Shown: positions 33,765-43,003, numbered from the stretch's first letter. The stretch is 64,000 nt of DNA from Helicobacter canis (GCF_008693005.1 NZ_VXKE01000010.1:1-64000), one strand, 5' to 3'. Numbers and translations: made by a program. Notes: a model not told the origin generated them from the letters alone.

Positions 33765-35201
33765 GTGCCCATCAAGCCCCTAGAATCTAGCGCGTTTAAA
33801 ACCACCGCGCTGTATATAAGCCTAGCACTTGTAATCACTAGTATTGCGATTTTGCCTTTTTCTTACTCTGTGGTTTCTATCAAGCTTCCTGTTAATTTGC
33901 TTTTCATAGCGTTTGGGGTGTTTGCGCTTGGATTTTGGCGCGAGTATAGGGGGCTAGGGCGTGCGCTTGGGGGGATATGGTTTGCGCTTGTGTGCTTGCT
34001 TGTGGTAATCATTATGGCGTATATCTCGCTATTTTGGGCGGTGGATTCTAGGGCGACTTTGCAGGCGATTCGGCAGTATTTGCTAGAGCCTAGCTTGTTT
34101 CTTGTGCTTGGCTTTTTTCTCACCACCAAACTTGATGAAAGGGGGCTAAAACTCCTGCTCATAGGGCTTTGTCTAGCACTAAGCTACCACCCCATTGCTA
34201 CGATATGGGATTTTTTCACTTCTGCGCAATTTAGAGAAAATGGCTTTGCCATTATGGGCTATTATCGTGCGATGAGCCACCTTTTTCACACGCCAGATGC
34301 CACGCTTTATGCCTTTTGGCTTGCTTTAGGGTTTTGTATCACACTTGCTTTTGTGGTGTATGCTAAAGGCTTAGGCAGAATACTAGCTTTCATCGCGCTT
34401 GTTGCGATATTTTTTAGCTCTTTGGCAAATGGTAGCCGATTTTTAGTCCTTACCTGCTGTGTTTGCTTACTATTGCCATTTATCCTACTTTCTTACAAAC
34501 ACAAGGCTAAGATTCTACTAAGCGTGGGGTTATTAGTATGTGTCGCTGGTTTTGGGATATATGTATTTAGCGATAAGCTCAATCCGCGCTTTAATGTAAA
34601 AAATATGATTGATAATTTCCGCATCGTGTGGAGCTACTATCCTGCAGAAATGGGGCGATTTAGCCCAGATTGCTACACATATTTGGATTGTTCAGTATAT
34701 TCTAAACAAGAAGATGAAAATTCTAAGCATATCCGCTATGAAGAAAGCTCGCTTTCAAGAATATCAGCGATGAAAAGCGGGCTAACAATCGCTTCGCTTA
34801 ACCCCTTTATCCCCCACGGATTTGGCTCGCTTAATGAGCTTATGAAAAATCTTCGAACAAATTTTGATGAAAAACTTCTGCCTTATCGCTATATGATGAT
34901 AAACGGCGAGCGATTGCCAATGTTACACATTCATCATCAATGGATTTCTTTCCTTTGTGAGACAAGTATCATAGGGCTAGTGGCTATCTCACTATTTTTT
35001 ATATATTTTCTCGTGCAAACACAAAAGGCTCTTGTATGTTCTGCAGACAGGACAGCAAACATAATTATTCTAAGCTTGGGGTGCTTTGTCGGTGCGCTGA
35101 TGTTTATGTTTAATTTTGACATTATGCTGTGGCGAGAAGAGAATCTAACGACTTTTATCCTGCTTGGTTTCCTGCTTGGAGCACGCTATGGCAAGCACTA
35201 G
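33765..35201 (+). CDS. O-antigen ligase family membrane protein
   Basis: A 478-residue protein with about ten membrane helices and a large extracytoplasmic loop near residues 285-400. The loop ends in LHIHHQWISFLCETSIIG, the pattern of the WaaL/Wzy O-antigen ligase family. It is likely to join lipid-linked glycan to the lipid A core, or polymerise glycan, at the periplasmic face. The start has AAGGAG. The GT2 gene overlaps its last codons, and the next genes are all glycan-related. WaaL and Wzy cannot be told apart by sequence reading alone. Confidence 0.82.
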   Translation: MPIKPLESSAFKTTALYISLALVITSIAILPFSYSVVSIKLPVNLLFIAFGVFALGFWREYRGLGRALGGIWFALVCLLVVIIMAYISLFWAVDSRATLQAIRQYLLEPSLFLVLGFFLTTKLDERGLKLLLIGLCLALSYHPIATIWDFFTSAQFRENGFAIMGYYRAMSHLFHTPDATLYAFWLALGFCITLAFVVYAKGLGRILAFIALVAIFFSSLANGSRFLVLTCCVCLLLPFILLSYKHKAKILLSVGLLVCVAGFGIYVFSDKLNPRFNVKNMIDNFRIVWSYYPAEMGRFSPDCYTYLDCSVYSKQEDENSKHIRYEESSLSRISAMKSGLTIASLNPFIPHGFGSLNELMKNLRTNFDEKLLPYRYMMINGERLPMLHIHHQWISFLCETSIIGLVAISLFFIYFLVQTQKALVCSADRTANIIILSLGCFVGALMFMFNFDIMLWREENLTTFILLGFLLGARYGKH

Positions 35202-36219
35202 CTCTCTAGTCTCTATCATTATCCCTATCTACAATGTAGAATCCTATCTCGCGCAGTGTTTAGACTCTGTGCTAGAGCAGAGCTATAAAAACATAGAAGT
35301 CATTTGCATAGATGATGGCAGCACAGATTCTAGCGGAGCAATCGCCAAAGCCTATGCAGACAAAGACCCAAGACTCCGCATAATCACCCAAGACAACGCC
35401 GGACAGAGTGCCGCGCGCAATAGGGGGCTAGAGCAAGCAAGCGGAGAGTATGTGTCCTTTATCGATAGTGATGACTATATCGATAGAGAGTTTATCAAAG
35501 AGCTAGTAGAGCACTCATCAAGCACCACACTTGCCTATAACTTCAATGTAATATTTGAGTATCCACACGCCCAGTCGCGCTTTAATCTCACTCGTGCTTT
35601 TACGGGCGAGTCCCCTATCAATCAAGCCCTAATTTCTAGGCTGGATTTTTTCGTATGTAATGGGCTGTTTTCTATGGAGATTATCCGCGCATACTCCTTA
35701 CGATTTTTAGAGGATAAAATCTGCGAGGACGCGGATTTTTTGTTCCGCTATTTGGCTTTTATGGATAGGGTGTCTTGCTTTGATTCAAGCGCGTATCACT
35801 ACCGCCAAAGACCCTACTCTACGACTTGGCAGCTCGCGCAAAATGCAGTGGTCTCTATGGATAGAATCTATGTTTTTAACAATATCGTGCAGTGGTATAA
35901 AACGCACGGCATACCACTCCAAGCCCTACCATTTCAAATCCTAACAGATCTACACCCCACACATCATAATGCCGACACCTTTATGGCACAAGCGCACCAA
36001 GTAGTGCAAGACCTCCAAATCCCGCGCGCTCTAATCGCTCAAGATACCATTATGCAAGCCTTTATGCGCGCCAAAAATGCTAAAGACTTTTTACTACTGC
36101 GATCTATGCTCGCACGCTCTGGTTTGAAGCGGCTTTTTAAGCTTCGCGTTAGGCGCGATGAGTGTATATGCGTAGCATTCGGCTATGTGCTAATCAACTA
36201 CAAAAAGGAGAAACAATGA
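35188..36219 (+). CDS. Family 2 glycosyltransferase
   Basis: A GT-A enzyme of about 343 residues. The N-terminus VSIIIPIYNVESYLAQCLDS, VICIDDGSTDSS, and the metal-binding FIDSDDYID near residue 93 are standard. It adds a sugar to a cytoplasmic glycan intermediate; donor and acceptor are unknown. The start is ATG 35188, which overlaps the stop of the O-antigen ligase gene (a GGAG lies upstream); a start at 35164 would add eight residues inside that gene. The next gene starts within its stop codon, so translation is coupled. Confidence 0.9.
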   Translation: MASTSSLVSIIIPIYNVESYLAQCLDSVLEQSYKNIEVICIDDGSTDSSGAIAKAYADKDPRLRIITQDNAGQSAARNRGLEQASGEYVSFIDSDDYIDREFIKELVEHSSSTTLAYNFNVIFEYPHAQSRFNLTRAFTGESPINQALISRLDFFVCNGLFSMEIIRAYSLRFLEDKICEDADFLFRYLAFMDRVSCFDSSAYHYRQRPYSTTWQLAQNAVVSMDRIYVFNNIVQWYKTHGIPLQALPFQILTDLHPTHHNADTFMAQAHQVVQDLQIPRALIAQDTIMQAFMRAKNAKDFLLLRSMLARSGLKRLFKLRVRRDECICVAFGYVLINYKKEKQ

Positions 36220-37208
36220 AAATCAGCTTACTGCGAAACTCTCTTTTTAGAGAGCGATATATACGGAGAAATAAAGACATAGATCTCTATACACATTCTA
36301 TGAAAAATCCTTTAGGGGGGGGGGCAGCATATAGGCTAAAGTGCAAGCTACTACAAAAGCTTGGGGCTTCACTTTTCCGCCTGCGATTTTTACTAGGGAA
36401 AGTAGATATACCACAGATAGAGATTGTCCTAACGACTAAATGCACGCTTCGTTGTGAGTCTTGCGCAAATCTTATGCAGTATTTTTCAAACGACAAACAA
36501 TTTAGCACAGATTTTGCACATATCAAAGCCAATTTAGACACTATCTTACGCCAAGTAGATTCTATAAGATTGTTTAATATCTTAGGCGGAGAGCCGCTAC
36601 TTTTCAAAGAACTGCCACAACTTATAGACTATCTCACAAAAGAGCCAAAAATCAAAGCAGTGGAGCTGATCACCAATGCTACAATCCCCTTTAAAGATGA
36701 ATTACTAAAAAGCTTACAGCACCCTAAAGTGCGTGTAGCTATGAGTGATTATAGCTCCAATCAAGCCCTTGCAAAAACCTTGCACCAGCAAGAAATCATA
36801 CAATCTTTACAATCCTTTGGGATTAACTATATCGTGCGTGATTCTGCAGCTGTGTGGAAAGATATAGGCAAAATCTACAAGCGCAATCGCTCCCAAGAAG
36901 ATGTTAGGAGAAATTATCTTGCATGTAAAATGCCTTGCGTAAGTCTGCTGTGTAATGACAAGGATAAGCCAAGCCAAGCGACCATAAGCGTCTGCCCTAT
37001 CGCTTCTGCATTGACAAAGCTCCATAATATCGATGAGTTTGAAGGAGATTTTGTCCGTGTGGATTCTAAAAATTTTAGAGAAGACATTGTGCGATTCTAT
37101 GCGCAAGACTACTATAAAGCCTGCGATTATTGCCCAAACAAATGGGAGCAAGCCAAGCCTATCCCCCCAGCTATCCAAACAGACCAAACCCTAAGCTTAA
37201 CTCCCTAA
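36216..37208 (+). CDS. Radical SAM protein with poly-G tract (ON)
   Basis: About 330 residues. The radical-SAM cluster motif is CTLRCESC (CxxxCxxC) near residue 78, followed by NILGGEPLL. A C-terminal Cys cluster (CPIA, then CDYCPNKW) suggests an auxiliary Fe-S or SPASM-like region. The substrate is unknown; the glycan locus suggests sugar or glycopeptide modification. ATG 36216 overlaps the previous stop and has AAGGAG upstream. A run of ten G at 36315-36324 falls at residues 34-37, and as sequenced the frame is open through it. Any change not a multiple of three would switch it off near the N-terminus. Confidence 0.85.
   Translation: MKISLLRNSLFRERYIRRNKDIDLYTHSMKNPLGGGAAYRLKCKLLQKLGASLFRLRFLLGKVDIPQIEIVLTTKCTLRCESCANLMQYFSNDKQFSTDFAHIKANLDTILRQVDSIRLFNILGGEPLLFKELPQLIDYLTKEPKIKAVELITNATIPFKDELLKSLQHPKVRVAMSDYSSNQALAKTLHQQEIIQSLQSFGINYIVRDSAAVWKDIGKIYKRNRSQEDVRRNYLACKMPCVSLLCNDKDKPSQATISVCPIASALTKLHNIDEFEGDFVRVDSKNFREDIVRFYAQDYYKACDYCPNKWEQAKPIPPAIQTDQTLSLTP
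36315..36324 (+). repeat. Poly-G10 tract in the radical SAM gene
   Basis: Ten consecutive G inside the coding region; the gene is in frame at this length. Confidence 0.95.
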
Positions 37209-37299
37209 ATCTCTATCCTAAATAGCCCTGCTTGCTCTGCAGGCTCTATACTCTACCTTAAGAGTGCCTATTTCGCGCCAATTGCGGCGTGCCTGTATC

Positions 37300-37324
37300 A
37301 AAAAAAAAAAAAAACAGCTATAAT
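37300..37324 (+). promoter_or_regulatory. Poly-A15 tract plus TATAAT upstream of DUF4422 copy 1
   Basis: Fifteen A (37300-37314) end five bases before a TATAAT box (37319-37324). The ATG at 37395 lies about 70 bases further. The tract lies between -10 and the -35 position, so its length would alter promoter geometry. Confidence 0.7.
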
Positions 37325-37394
37325 TCCGCCAATTCACACGATCGCAGCCCAAAGCGCGCATTTGAGATCGAAACTTTCACACTTAGGAAAACTT

Positions 37395-38369
37395 ATGCCA
37401 GAGCCCAGTCCAAGCCCCCACGCCACGATCCTTGTGTGCTACCATAAATTTTCTAAGCCTATCATCGCTAGCGAGATCCTGCGCCCTATCATTGTCGGCG
37501 CGGCGAATATGGGCGAAGAAGCAAAGATCCTGCAAGAGAAGCTAGAATCTAAACTGCCTAGGAAATTACGATTAGGGGGGGGGCAGCAGATCGCGCTAGA
37601 TTCTAGCGGGGAGAATATCTCTCATCTCAACCCCCACTTCTGCGAGCTTACGGCGATGTATTGGGCGTGGAAAAATGTGGATTCTAGCTATTATGGGCTG
37701 TTTCACTACCGCAGAGTGCTGGATTTAAGCGAGCGAGCTCAGCATATCCGCACCGACTATCCTATCATTGTCTCGCCTCGCAGCTACAACCCCGAGCGCC
37801 AAGGGCTCACAAGCGAGAATATCACTAAGCTTTTAGGGCAATACGACATAATCCTCCCACAAGGCTACAAAAACCACTACGATCTCCCTTGTGATGAAGG
37901 GCTTGATAATTATGGAATCTATGCGCACTACCACTATGCCAAGGATTTAGACAGGATCATCGAGCTTATCAAATCTCGCCACCCAGAAATGCAAGCTGTG
38001 CTAGAATCCACTCTTTTCACCTATCCGCCTAAGTGGCATATCGCTAATGTATTTATAATGCGCAAGGATTTGTATAATGAGTATTGCCAGTGGCTTTTCT
38101 CTCTGCTTTTTGATTTAAGCAAGGAGACTGATTTAAGCGACTATACCCCTTATCAAGCTAGGATTTATGGCTTTTTAAGTGAGAGAATGTTTAATATCTG
38201 GCTCGCTTATCGCAAGCAAAGAGAGAATCTAAAAATCCTAGAAGCACCGATGCTGCTCTTTGCCAAGCATACTAAGCCCCTAATCGGCTGGGATACAAAC
38301 TCTCTATACAAGCGATTCTACTTCTTTGGGCTGCGTTTGTATAAAGCCCCCATTAAGCCTAAGAGCTAG
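37395..38369 (+). CDS. DUF4422 glycosyltransferase-like protein, copy 1 (ON)
   Basis: About 324 residues. The block HATILVCYHKF...SEILRPIIVGAANMG, then ISHLNPHFCELTAMYWAWKN and YYGLFHYRRVLD, matches DUF4422, found in capsule and LPS clusters and thought to be a glycosyltransferase. ATG 37395 has AGGA upstream; a longer frame from 37362 lacks a site. Nine G at 37575-37583 lie near residue 61 and the frame is open. A neighbouring paralogue (38482-39433) shares whole stretches of sequence. Expression may be set by both the G tract and the A tract in its promoter. Confidence 0.85.
   Translation: MPEPSPSPHATILVCYHKFSKPIIASEILRPIIVGAANMGEEAKILQEKLESKLPRKLRLGGGQQIALDSSGENISHLNPHFCELTAMYWAWKNVDSSYYGLFHYRRVLDLSERAQHIRTDYPIIVSPRSYNPERQGLTSENITKLLGQYDIILPQGYKNHYDLPCDEGLDNYGIYAHYHYAKDLDRIIELIKSRHPEMQAVLESTLFTYPPKWHIANVFIMRKDLYNEYCQWLFSLLFDLSKETDLSDYTPYQARIYGFLSERMFNIWLAYRKQRENLKILEAPMLLFAKHTKPLIGWDTNSLYKRFYFFGLRLYKAPIKPKS
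37575..37583 (+). repeat. Poly-G9 tract in DUF4422 copy 1
   Basis: Nine G; the coding frame is continuous at this length. Confidence 0.95.
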
Positions 38370-38481
38370 AATCCACTTTTGAAAGGTTGATTTTAGCACG
38401 ATTCTAAGGGTTGCGGTGGGACTGTGGTTGATTGCTCACCCAAGACTCAATCGCAAATCCACTTTACAAAGGACATCAACA

Positions 38482-39433
38482 ATGCCTAACTTACCGCCCA
38501 AGTCATTACACATTCTAGTTTGCACCCACCAAGATAGCTATATCTATGGCAGCGAGATCCTGCGCCCTATCATTGTCGGCGCGGCAAATATGGGGGAAGA
38601 GAGAGTGCAAAGCTTGCAAAAAAGTATCGCGGCTAAAACGGGGGGGGGGGGAGCAGATTTTGCTAGATTCTAGCGGCGATAATATCAGCCACCTAAACGC
38701 AAATTTCTGCGAGCTTACGGCGATGTATTGGGCGTGGAAAAATGTGGATTCTAGCTATTATGGGCTGTTTCACTACCGCAGAGTGCTGGACTTTAGCGGC
38801 AAGATTAGACGCAAAAAACGCCTTGATGTCAATCGCAAATCAATCGCGCCTAAGAATATCGCTAAAACTTTCAAGCTCGATCGCCCAAGCATACTCAAAA
38901 GCCTAGAAAAGTCCCCCATAGTCCTAGCTAGCCCTATGATCGTCCCGCACGGCTTTGAGCTCTCACACGCGATGAATCAATACGAGATTTACGCACGCGA
39001 TCATCGCAAGAGGGATTTAGACATTGTCATAGACATTATCCGCGAGCGATTTCCGCATTTGGTCGAGTCTATGGAAGCAGTGCTTTTCACGCCCGGCACG
39101 CCTCTTAGCTGGTGCAATATGTTTATAATGCGCAAAGATCTCTACCACGAATATTGCGCATTTCTCTTTGGCACTCTGCTAGAAGCAAGCCAAAGAATCG
39201 ACCTAAGCGGCTATAATGCCTACCAAAGCCGCATTTATGGCTTTATCGCCGAGCGGCTGCTCAATATCTTTGCGCGGTATAAGAGCTTCTCTGCTGGGAT
39301 TATGCCAAGCTACAAGCACCACTTCGAGCTAAAAGAGCCTAAGCCACTCTTTGGCGCGCAGGTTACAGGCGATACCAAGCGCATTTATGCCTTTGGGCTG
39401 CGCGTGCATAAATCTAGGCTACAAAAATCTTAA
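38482..39433 (+). CDS. DUF4422 glycosyltransferase-like protein, copy 2 (phase OFF)
   Basis: The start MPNLPPKSLHILVC (ATG 38482, AAAGGA upstream) is followed by the DUF4422 opening SEILRPIIVGAANMG. A run of twelve G at 38640-38651 then throws the frame to a stop near 38673. The next frame continues EQILLDSSGDNISHLNANFCELTAMYWAWKN to 39433. A run of eleven G would restore a 316-residue protein. The paralogue upstream is intact at its own tract, which shows where the join should be. It is likely a reversible contingency gene rather than a decayed one. Confidence 0.88.
38640..38651 (+). repeat. Poly-G12 tract in DUF4422 copy 2 (OFF length)
   Basis: Twelve G; G11 would place start and body in one frame. 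Confidence 0.95.
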
Positions 39434-39443
39434 AGGAGCAAAT

Positions 39444-40550
39444 GTGAGAAATCTCATCATAGGCGCAGGGCTTAGCGGACTTGTGCTAGCAGAGCGGCTA
39501 GCAAATGATAGGGGCGAAGAAGTTCTACTCATCGATAGGCGCGATCACATCGGCGGGAATTGTGCGGATAAGGATTGGGGCGGGATTTTGGTGCATAGCT
39601 ATGGGGCGCATATTTTCCACACCAAAAGCCCTGAAGTGTGGGAGTATATCACGCGCTTTGCTCTTTTCTACCCCTATATGCACAAGGTCTTTGGGCTAGT
39701 GCAAGGGCAGCTAATCCCTATCCCTTTCAATCTCAACGCCTTGAACGCCATTTTCCCCCACTCTCAAGCACAAGAGCTAGAATCCACTTTATTACGCACC
39801 TTTGGCTTTGGCTCTAGGGTGAGTATTTTAGAGCTAAGGAAGCATAAAGAGCTAGAGACAATCGCAGAGTTTATCTATGAAAATATCTTTTATCACTACA
39901 CTTTGAAGCAGTGGCAGTGCGCGCCTGAAGAGCTAGACCCTAGCGTGTTTGAGCGCGTGCCAATCATCATCGCTAAAGATGATCGCTACTTCCCAGCCGA
40001 CCCATATCAAGGCATACCATTAGAGGGATATAGCGCGGCGTTTGCCAAGATGATTACAAGCAAGCGCATAGAAGTGCGGCTAGGCATTGAGTTTGCCGAG
40101 CTAGAATCTAGCGGGATTGATGTGGGGGCATTTGATAGGGTGTTTTATAGCGGGGCGATTGATGAGTATTTTGGCTATAAATTTGGCGAGCTACCCTACC
40201 GCAGCCTAGAGCTAAAGACACTGCGCCTAGAGAGAGAGTATTTTGGCAGCAGCTCTGTCATCAACTACCCTAAAAACTACGACTTCACGCGCATAATCGA
40301 GCATAAATACTTCCTAGATACCAAATCTCCTCACACCATCATCACCTATGAATACCCCAAAAAGTGGCGACTTGGCGATGAGCGATACTACCCCCTGCCC
40401 ACCCAAGCCGCCAAAGCCGCCTATGAAGCCTACGCCAAGGAAGCCAAAAAGCTTAAAAATGTCTTTTTCATCGGGCGTTTGGGGGCTTACCAATACTACG
40501 ATATGGACAAGGCGATAGAAGCAGCACTTAATCTCTATGCAAGCTTGTAG
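39444..40550 (+). CDS. glf: UDP-galactopyranose mutase
   Basis: A 368-residue FAD enzyme converting UDP-galactopyranose to UDP-galactofuranose for surface glycan. It has the FAD motif IIGAGLSGLVLAERL at the N-terminus, IDRRDHIGGNCAD, HSYGAHIFHT, FIYENIFYHYTLKQW, and the C-terminal GRLGAYQYYDMDKAI. I use the GTG at 39444 with AAGGAG 8 nt upstream; the nearest ATG (39442) is out of frame, and longer open frames overlap copy 2. It implies that the organism makes galactofuranose. No poly-G tract is present, so it should be constantly expressed. Confidence 0.95.
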   Translation: MRNLIIGAGLSGLVLAERLANDRGEEVLLIDRRDHIGGNCADKDWGGILVHSYGAHIFHTKSPEVWEYITRFALFYPYMHKVFGLVQGQLIPIPFNLNALNAIFPHSQAQELESTLLRTFGFGSRVSILELRKHKELETIAEFIYENIFYHYTLKQWQCAPEELDPSVFERVPIIIAKDDRYFPADPYQGIPLEGYSAAFAKMITSKRIEVRLGIEFAELESSGIDVGAFDRVFYSGAIDEYFGYKFGELPYRSLELKTLRLEREYFGSSSVINYPKNYDFTRIIEHKYFLDTKSPHTIITYEYPKKWRLGDERYYPLPTQAAKAAYEAYAKEAKKLKNVFFIGRLGAYQYYDMDKAIEAALNLYASL

Positions 40551-40553
40551 CGA

Positions 40554-40559
40554 TACAAT
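40554..40559 (+). promoter_or_regulatory. -10 upstream of the FkbM methyltransferase gene
   Basis: TACAAT lies 28 bases before the ATG, with AAGGAG in between. It suggests an independent transcript after glf. Confidence 0.5.
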
Positions 40560-40586
40560 TCGCACATTTCACCACAAGGAGACACA

Positions 40587-41353
40587 ATGCTACACATTCT
40601 AAAGCGCAAGCTAACGACACTTCGCCATCTGCTAAGCCAGCTCCACAGGCTTCCCTACTTGCAAGAAGCCCTAGCCGATCCAAATGGGCTTGGTGGCTTG
40701 CAGCTACGGCTCTTTAATGCGCACATTCCGCAAGCATACTACGGGATTTTCTACAATATGCTTCTACACACTGATAAAAACTCCTTAAGGGGGGGGGGCA
40801 GAATCTAGCTAGCCACAAGCCTGTCTGTGTCGATTGTGGTGCGCACGCTGGGCTCATTAGCGATATTATCCTGCGATGTGGTGGGGTTGTCCATAGCTTC
40901 GAGCCTAATCCTTTCCTTTTCAAACTCCTAGAATCTAAATATGCTAATTACACCGATGTCATCTTGCACAACGCCGCGCTCTCCACGCAAAATGGGCAAA
41001 TGGAGCTACACCTTGACTCACTCGTCTCACAAGGAAGCTACCTTGCAGGCAGTGGGGATAGCAGAGACTGGGAGTGCGGGATCACTCATCAAGTAAAGAC
41101 CATAGACCTATGCGAGTATTTGCAAAAGCTTTTGCAAGAAGTCCCTAGAATCTACTTCCTAAAAATCGATATAGAAGGCGCGGAGTTTGAGATTATGCAT
41201 AAGCTTTTAGACCTAGACTTGCACGAGAAAATCAAGTATATCGCGTGCGAGACACACGAGCGGTATTTCAGCGATGGAGAGCAAAAGATAAGCGACCTAC
41301 GCGCGCACATCGCTAGCAAAAATGCGAAAAATATCTTGCTTGATTGGATTTAG
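40587..41353 (+). CDS. FkbM-family methyltransferase (phase OFF)
   Basis: The ATG at 40587 (AAGGAG upstream) starts MLHILKRKLTTLRHLLSQLH. Ten G at 40789-40798 shift the frame to a stop at 40808. The shifted frame continues NLASHKPVCVDCGAHAGLISD, the SAM-binding motif of FkbM-type methyltransferases, and FEPNPFLFKLL, ending with FLKIDIEGAEFEI...HERYF. Eleven G would give 255 residues. The family O-methylates sugars or natural products; here a surface glycan is probable. It is OFF in this sequence. Confidence 0.88.
40789..40798 (+). repeat. Poly-G10 tract in the FkbM gene (OFF length)
   Basis: Ten G; G11 restores one frame across the gene. Confidence 0.95.
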
Positions 41354-41849
41354 ATTCTAGGAGCTAGAATCTAAACGCTGTGGATTACTAAAGAAGCTGT
41401 GGCTGCGCCTTGCTTTGCCACGCCACTGCTAGCGCAGCGGCTCGCAATGACAAAGCTTAAATTCTAGCTCTATCTTGCTCGCGGTAGGATTTTCAAAAGT
41501 GGATTCTAGGGTTTGCAATTTGCTATCGCCCTGCAAAAGATTCTAAGATTTGCGGTGGGGCTGTGGTTGCTTTGCGGATTTTCTAAAGAAACTTCGCTTC
41601 GCTCGTTTTGGGGAAGGTTAGCGACCTTGGCGGTCGTGCCTTTCACAAAATCCGCAACACTGCGAAACACAAAACTGAAAGCGTGAGATAGCCAAGCAAC
41701 TAGGCAGCAAGATTTTCAAAAGTGGATTCTAGGATTGTAGATGAGAAATCGGGGCTTTGCAAGCGCGTGCAAGGGCGCATACTAAAGCGTATGTAACCGC
41801 AGCGCGCGTGAAGCAATCGCCGATTTATCGCTACAAGCCGAATCCACCA
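41354..41849. repeat. Intergenic repeat mosaic after fkbM
   Basis: No gene is supported in these 496 bases. Modules follow in order: GATTCTAG motifs, CTAAAGAAGC..GGCTGCGCC (about 41385), TTTGCCACG...CTCGCAATGAC (41415-41452), an 11-bp inverted pair TTGCGGATTTT/AAAATCCGCAA (41572-41582 and 41647-41657), and the GGGCGCATAC/GTATGTAACCGC module (about 41745-41848). Confidence 0.72.
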
Positions 41850-42899
41850 TTAAAGCACATAGTGCGCTATGTCGATAATCCTATGCGCATACCCCCACTC
41901 ATTATCATACCACGCCATAACCTTGCACATATTCCCTAGCGTGAAGCTTAAATCCTGCGCGACAATCGCACTACGCGTATCGTTGATAAAATCACTGCTC
42001 ACCCCATAGCTAGAATCTATGCCCAAAATCCCCTTTAACGCGCCCTTAGATTCTGCTTCAAAAAGCTCATTGATCACGCTAGAATCCACCTTTTGCGATA
42101 AATACGCGCTTAGATCTACCATAGAGACATCAGCCACAGGCACGCGCACACTATGCCCGTGGATTTTATCCTTTAGGCTTGGTAGGACTTTGTAGAGAGC
42201 TTTTGCCGCGCCTGTGGAAGTAGGGATAATGTTTAGCCCAGCGGCACGCGAGCGGCGTTTATCACTTGCGTGAGCGACATCTAAAAGGCTTTGGTCATTG
42301 GTGTAGCTGTGGATTGTTGTAAGGCTTGCACGATCGATCCCAAACTCCCTCTCAAGCACCATAGCAATGGGAGCTAGGCAGTTTGTCGTGCAAGAAGCAT
42401 TGGAGATGATTTGCTGCCCAGAATATGCAGTGTGATTAACCCCTAGCACAAAGGTAGCGGTATCATCAGTAGCTGGTGCAGAGATGATGACGCGCTTGAC
42501 ACCTTTATCAAGGTGGTGGGCGACATCGCTAGAGCGCAAAAATAGCCCGCTAGATTCTACCACTACTTCTGCCCCTAGCGCGCCAAAGTCTAGCTCCAGC
42601 GGATTTGCGCAGGAAAATAGCGGAATTTCGCGCAGGATTTGGGGGGCTTGCTTGGTGGATAAATCTTGCAAGGCTTGATCTTGGCACTTTTGCTCGATGA
42701 CAAGCGCATTATAGGGGCTGCCTTGCTTAAATCGCACGCTTTGTCCTAGTGCGCCGTGCATAGAATCTTTCTCAAACAAATAGGCTAGATTCTCACTATT
42801 TGCTATGTCATTGACCCCTACTATTTCTACGCCTTTTGCAAGTGCAGCGCGTGCGATCGCTCGCCCAAGTCGTCCAAATCCATTGATAGCAATCTTCAT
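41850..42899 (-). CDS. gap: Glyceraldehyde-3-phosphate dehydrogenase, NAD-type candidate
   Basis: A GAPDH of about 349 residues. The Rossmann motif is INGFGRLGRAIAR, and the cofactor strand reads VGVNDIANS with the Asp expected for NAD use. The active site NASCTTNCLAP and TTIHSYTNDQ are intact. The start is ATG 42899 with AAAGG upstream; 18 extra codons in frame have no ribosome site and overlap the promoter. It differs strongly from the first GAPDH (8654-9634), so the two are not recent duplicates. It is divergent from carB. Confidence 0.94.
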   Translation of the reverse strand: MKIAINGFGRLGRAIARAALAKGVEIVGVNDIANSENLAYLFEKDSMHGALGQSVRFKQGSPYNALVIEQKCQDQALQDLSTKQAPQILREIPLFSCANPLELDFGALGAEVVVESSGLFLRSSDVAHHLDKGVKRVIISAPATDDTATFVLGVNHTAYSGQQIISNASCTTNCLAPIAMVLEREFGIDRASLTTIHSYTNDQSLLDVAHASDKRRSRAAGLNIIPTSTGAAKALYKVLPSLKDKIHGHSVRVPVADVSMVDLSAYLSQKVDSSVINELFEAESKGALKGILGIDSSYGVSSDFINDTRSAIVAQDLSFTLGNMCKVMAWYDNEWGYAHRIIDIAHYVL

Positions 42900-42932
42900 C
42901 AATGCGCCTTTGTAGGTGGGAATTTTGCGCGT

Positions 42933-42938
42933 ATTATA
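42933..42938 (-). promoter_or_regulatory. -10 of the second GAPDH gene
   Basis: Minus-strand TATAAT preceded by GTG lies 34 bases upstream of the ATG, giving a short leader. Confidence 0.55.
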
Positions 42939-42997
42939 CACCACTTCACACACATTGCGCGCCCTTAGGCTTTAGCAAAGATTTATTAGACTTCGCC

Positions 42998-43003
42998 TAT
43001 AAT
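42998..43003 (+). promoter_or_regulatory. -10 of carB
   Basis: TATAAT lies about 85 bases before the carB ATG. The 42900-43087 gap carries divergent promoters for carB and the GAPDH gene. Confidence 0.55.

Noticed and set aside
37300..37314. Poly-A run as part of a terminator
   Set aside because: No GC-rich stem precedes it on either strand, and a TATAAT follows at once.
41354..41849. Remnant insertion sequence
   Set aside because: No transposase fragment or paired terminal repeats; only short modules seen elsewhere.
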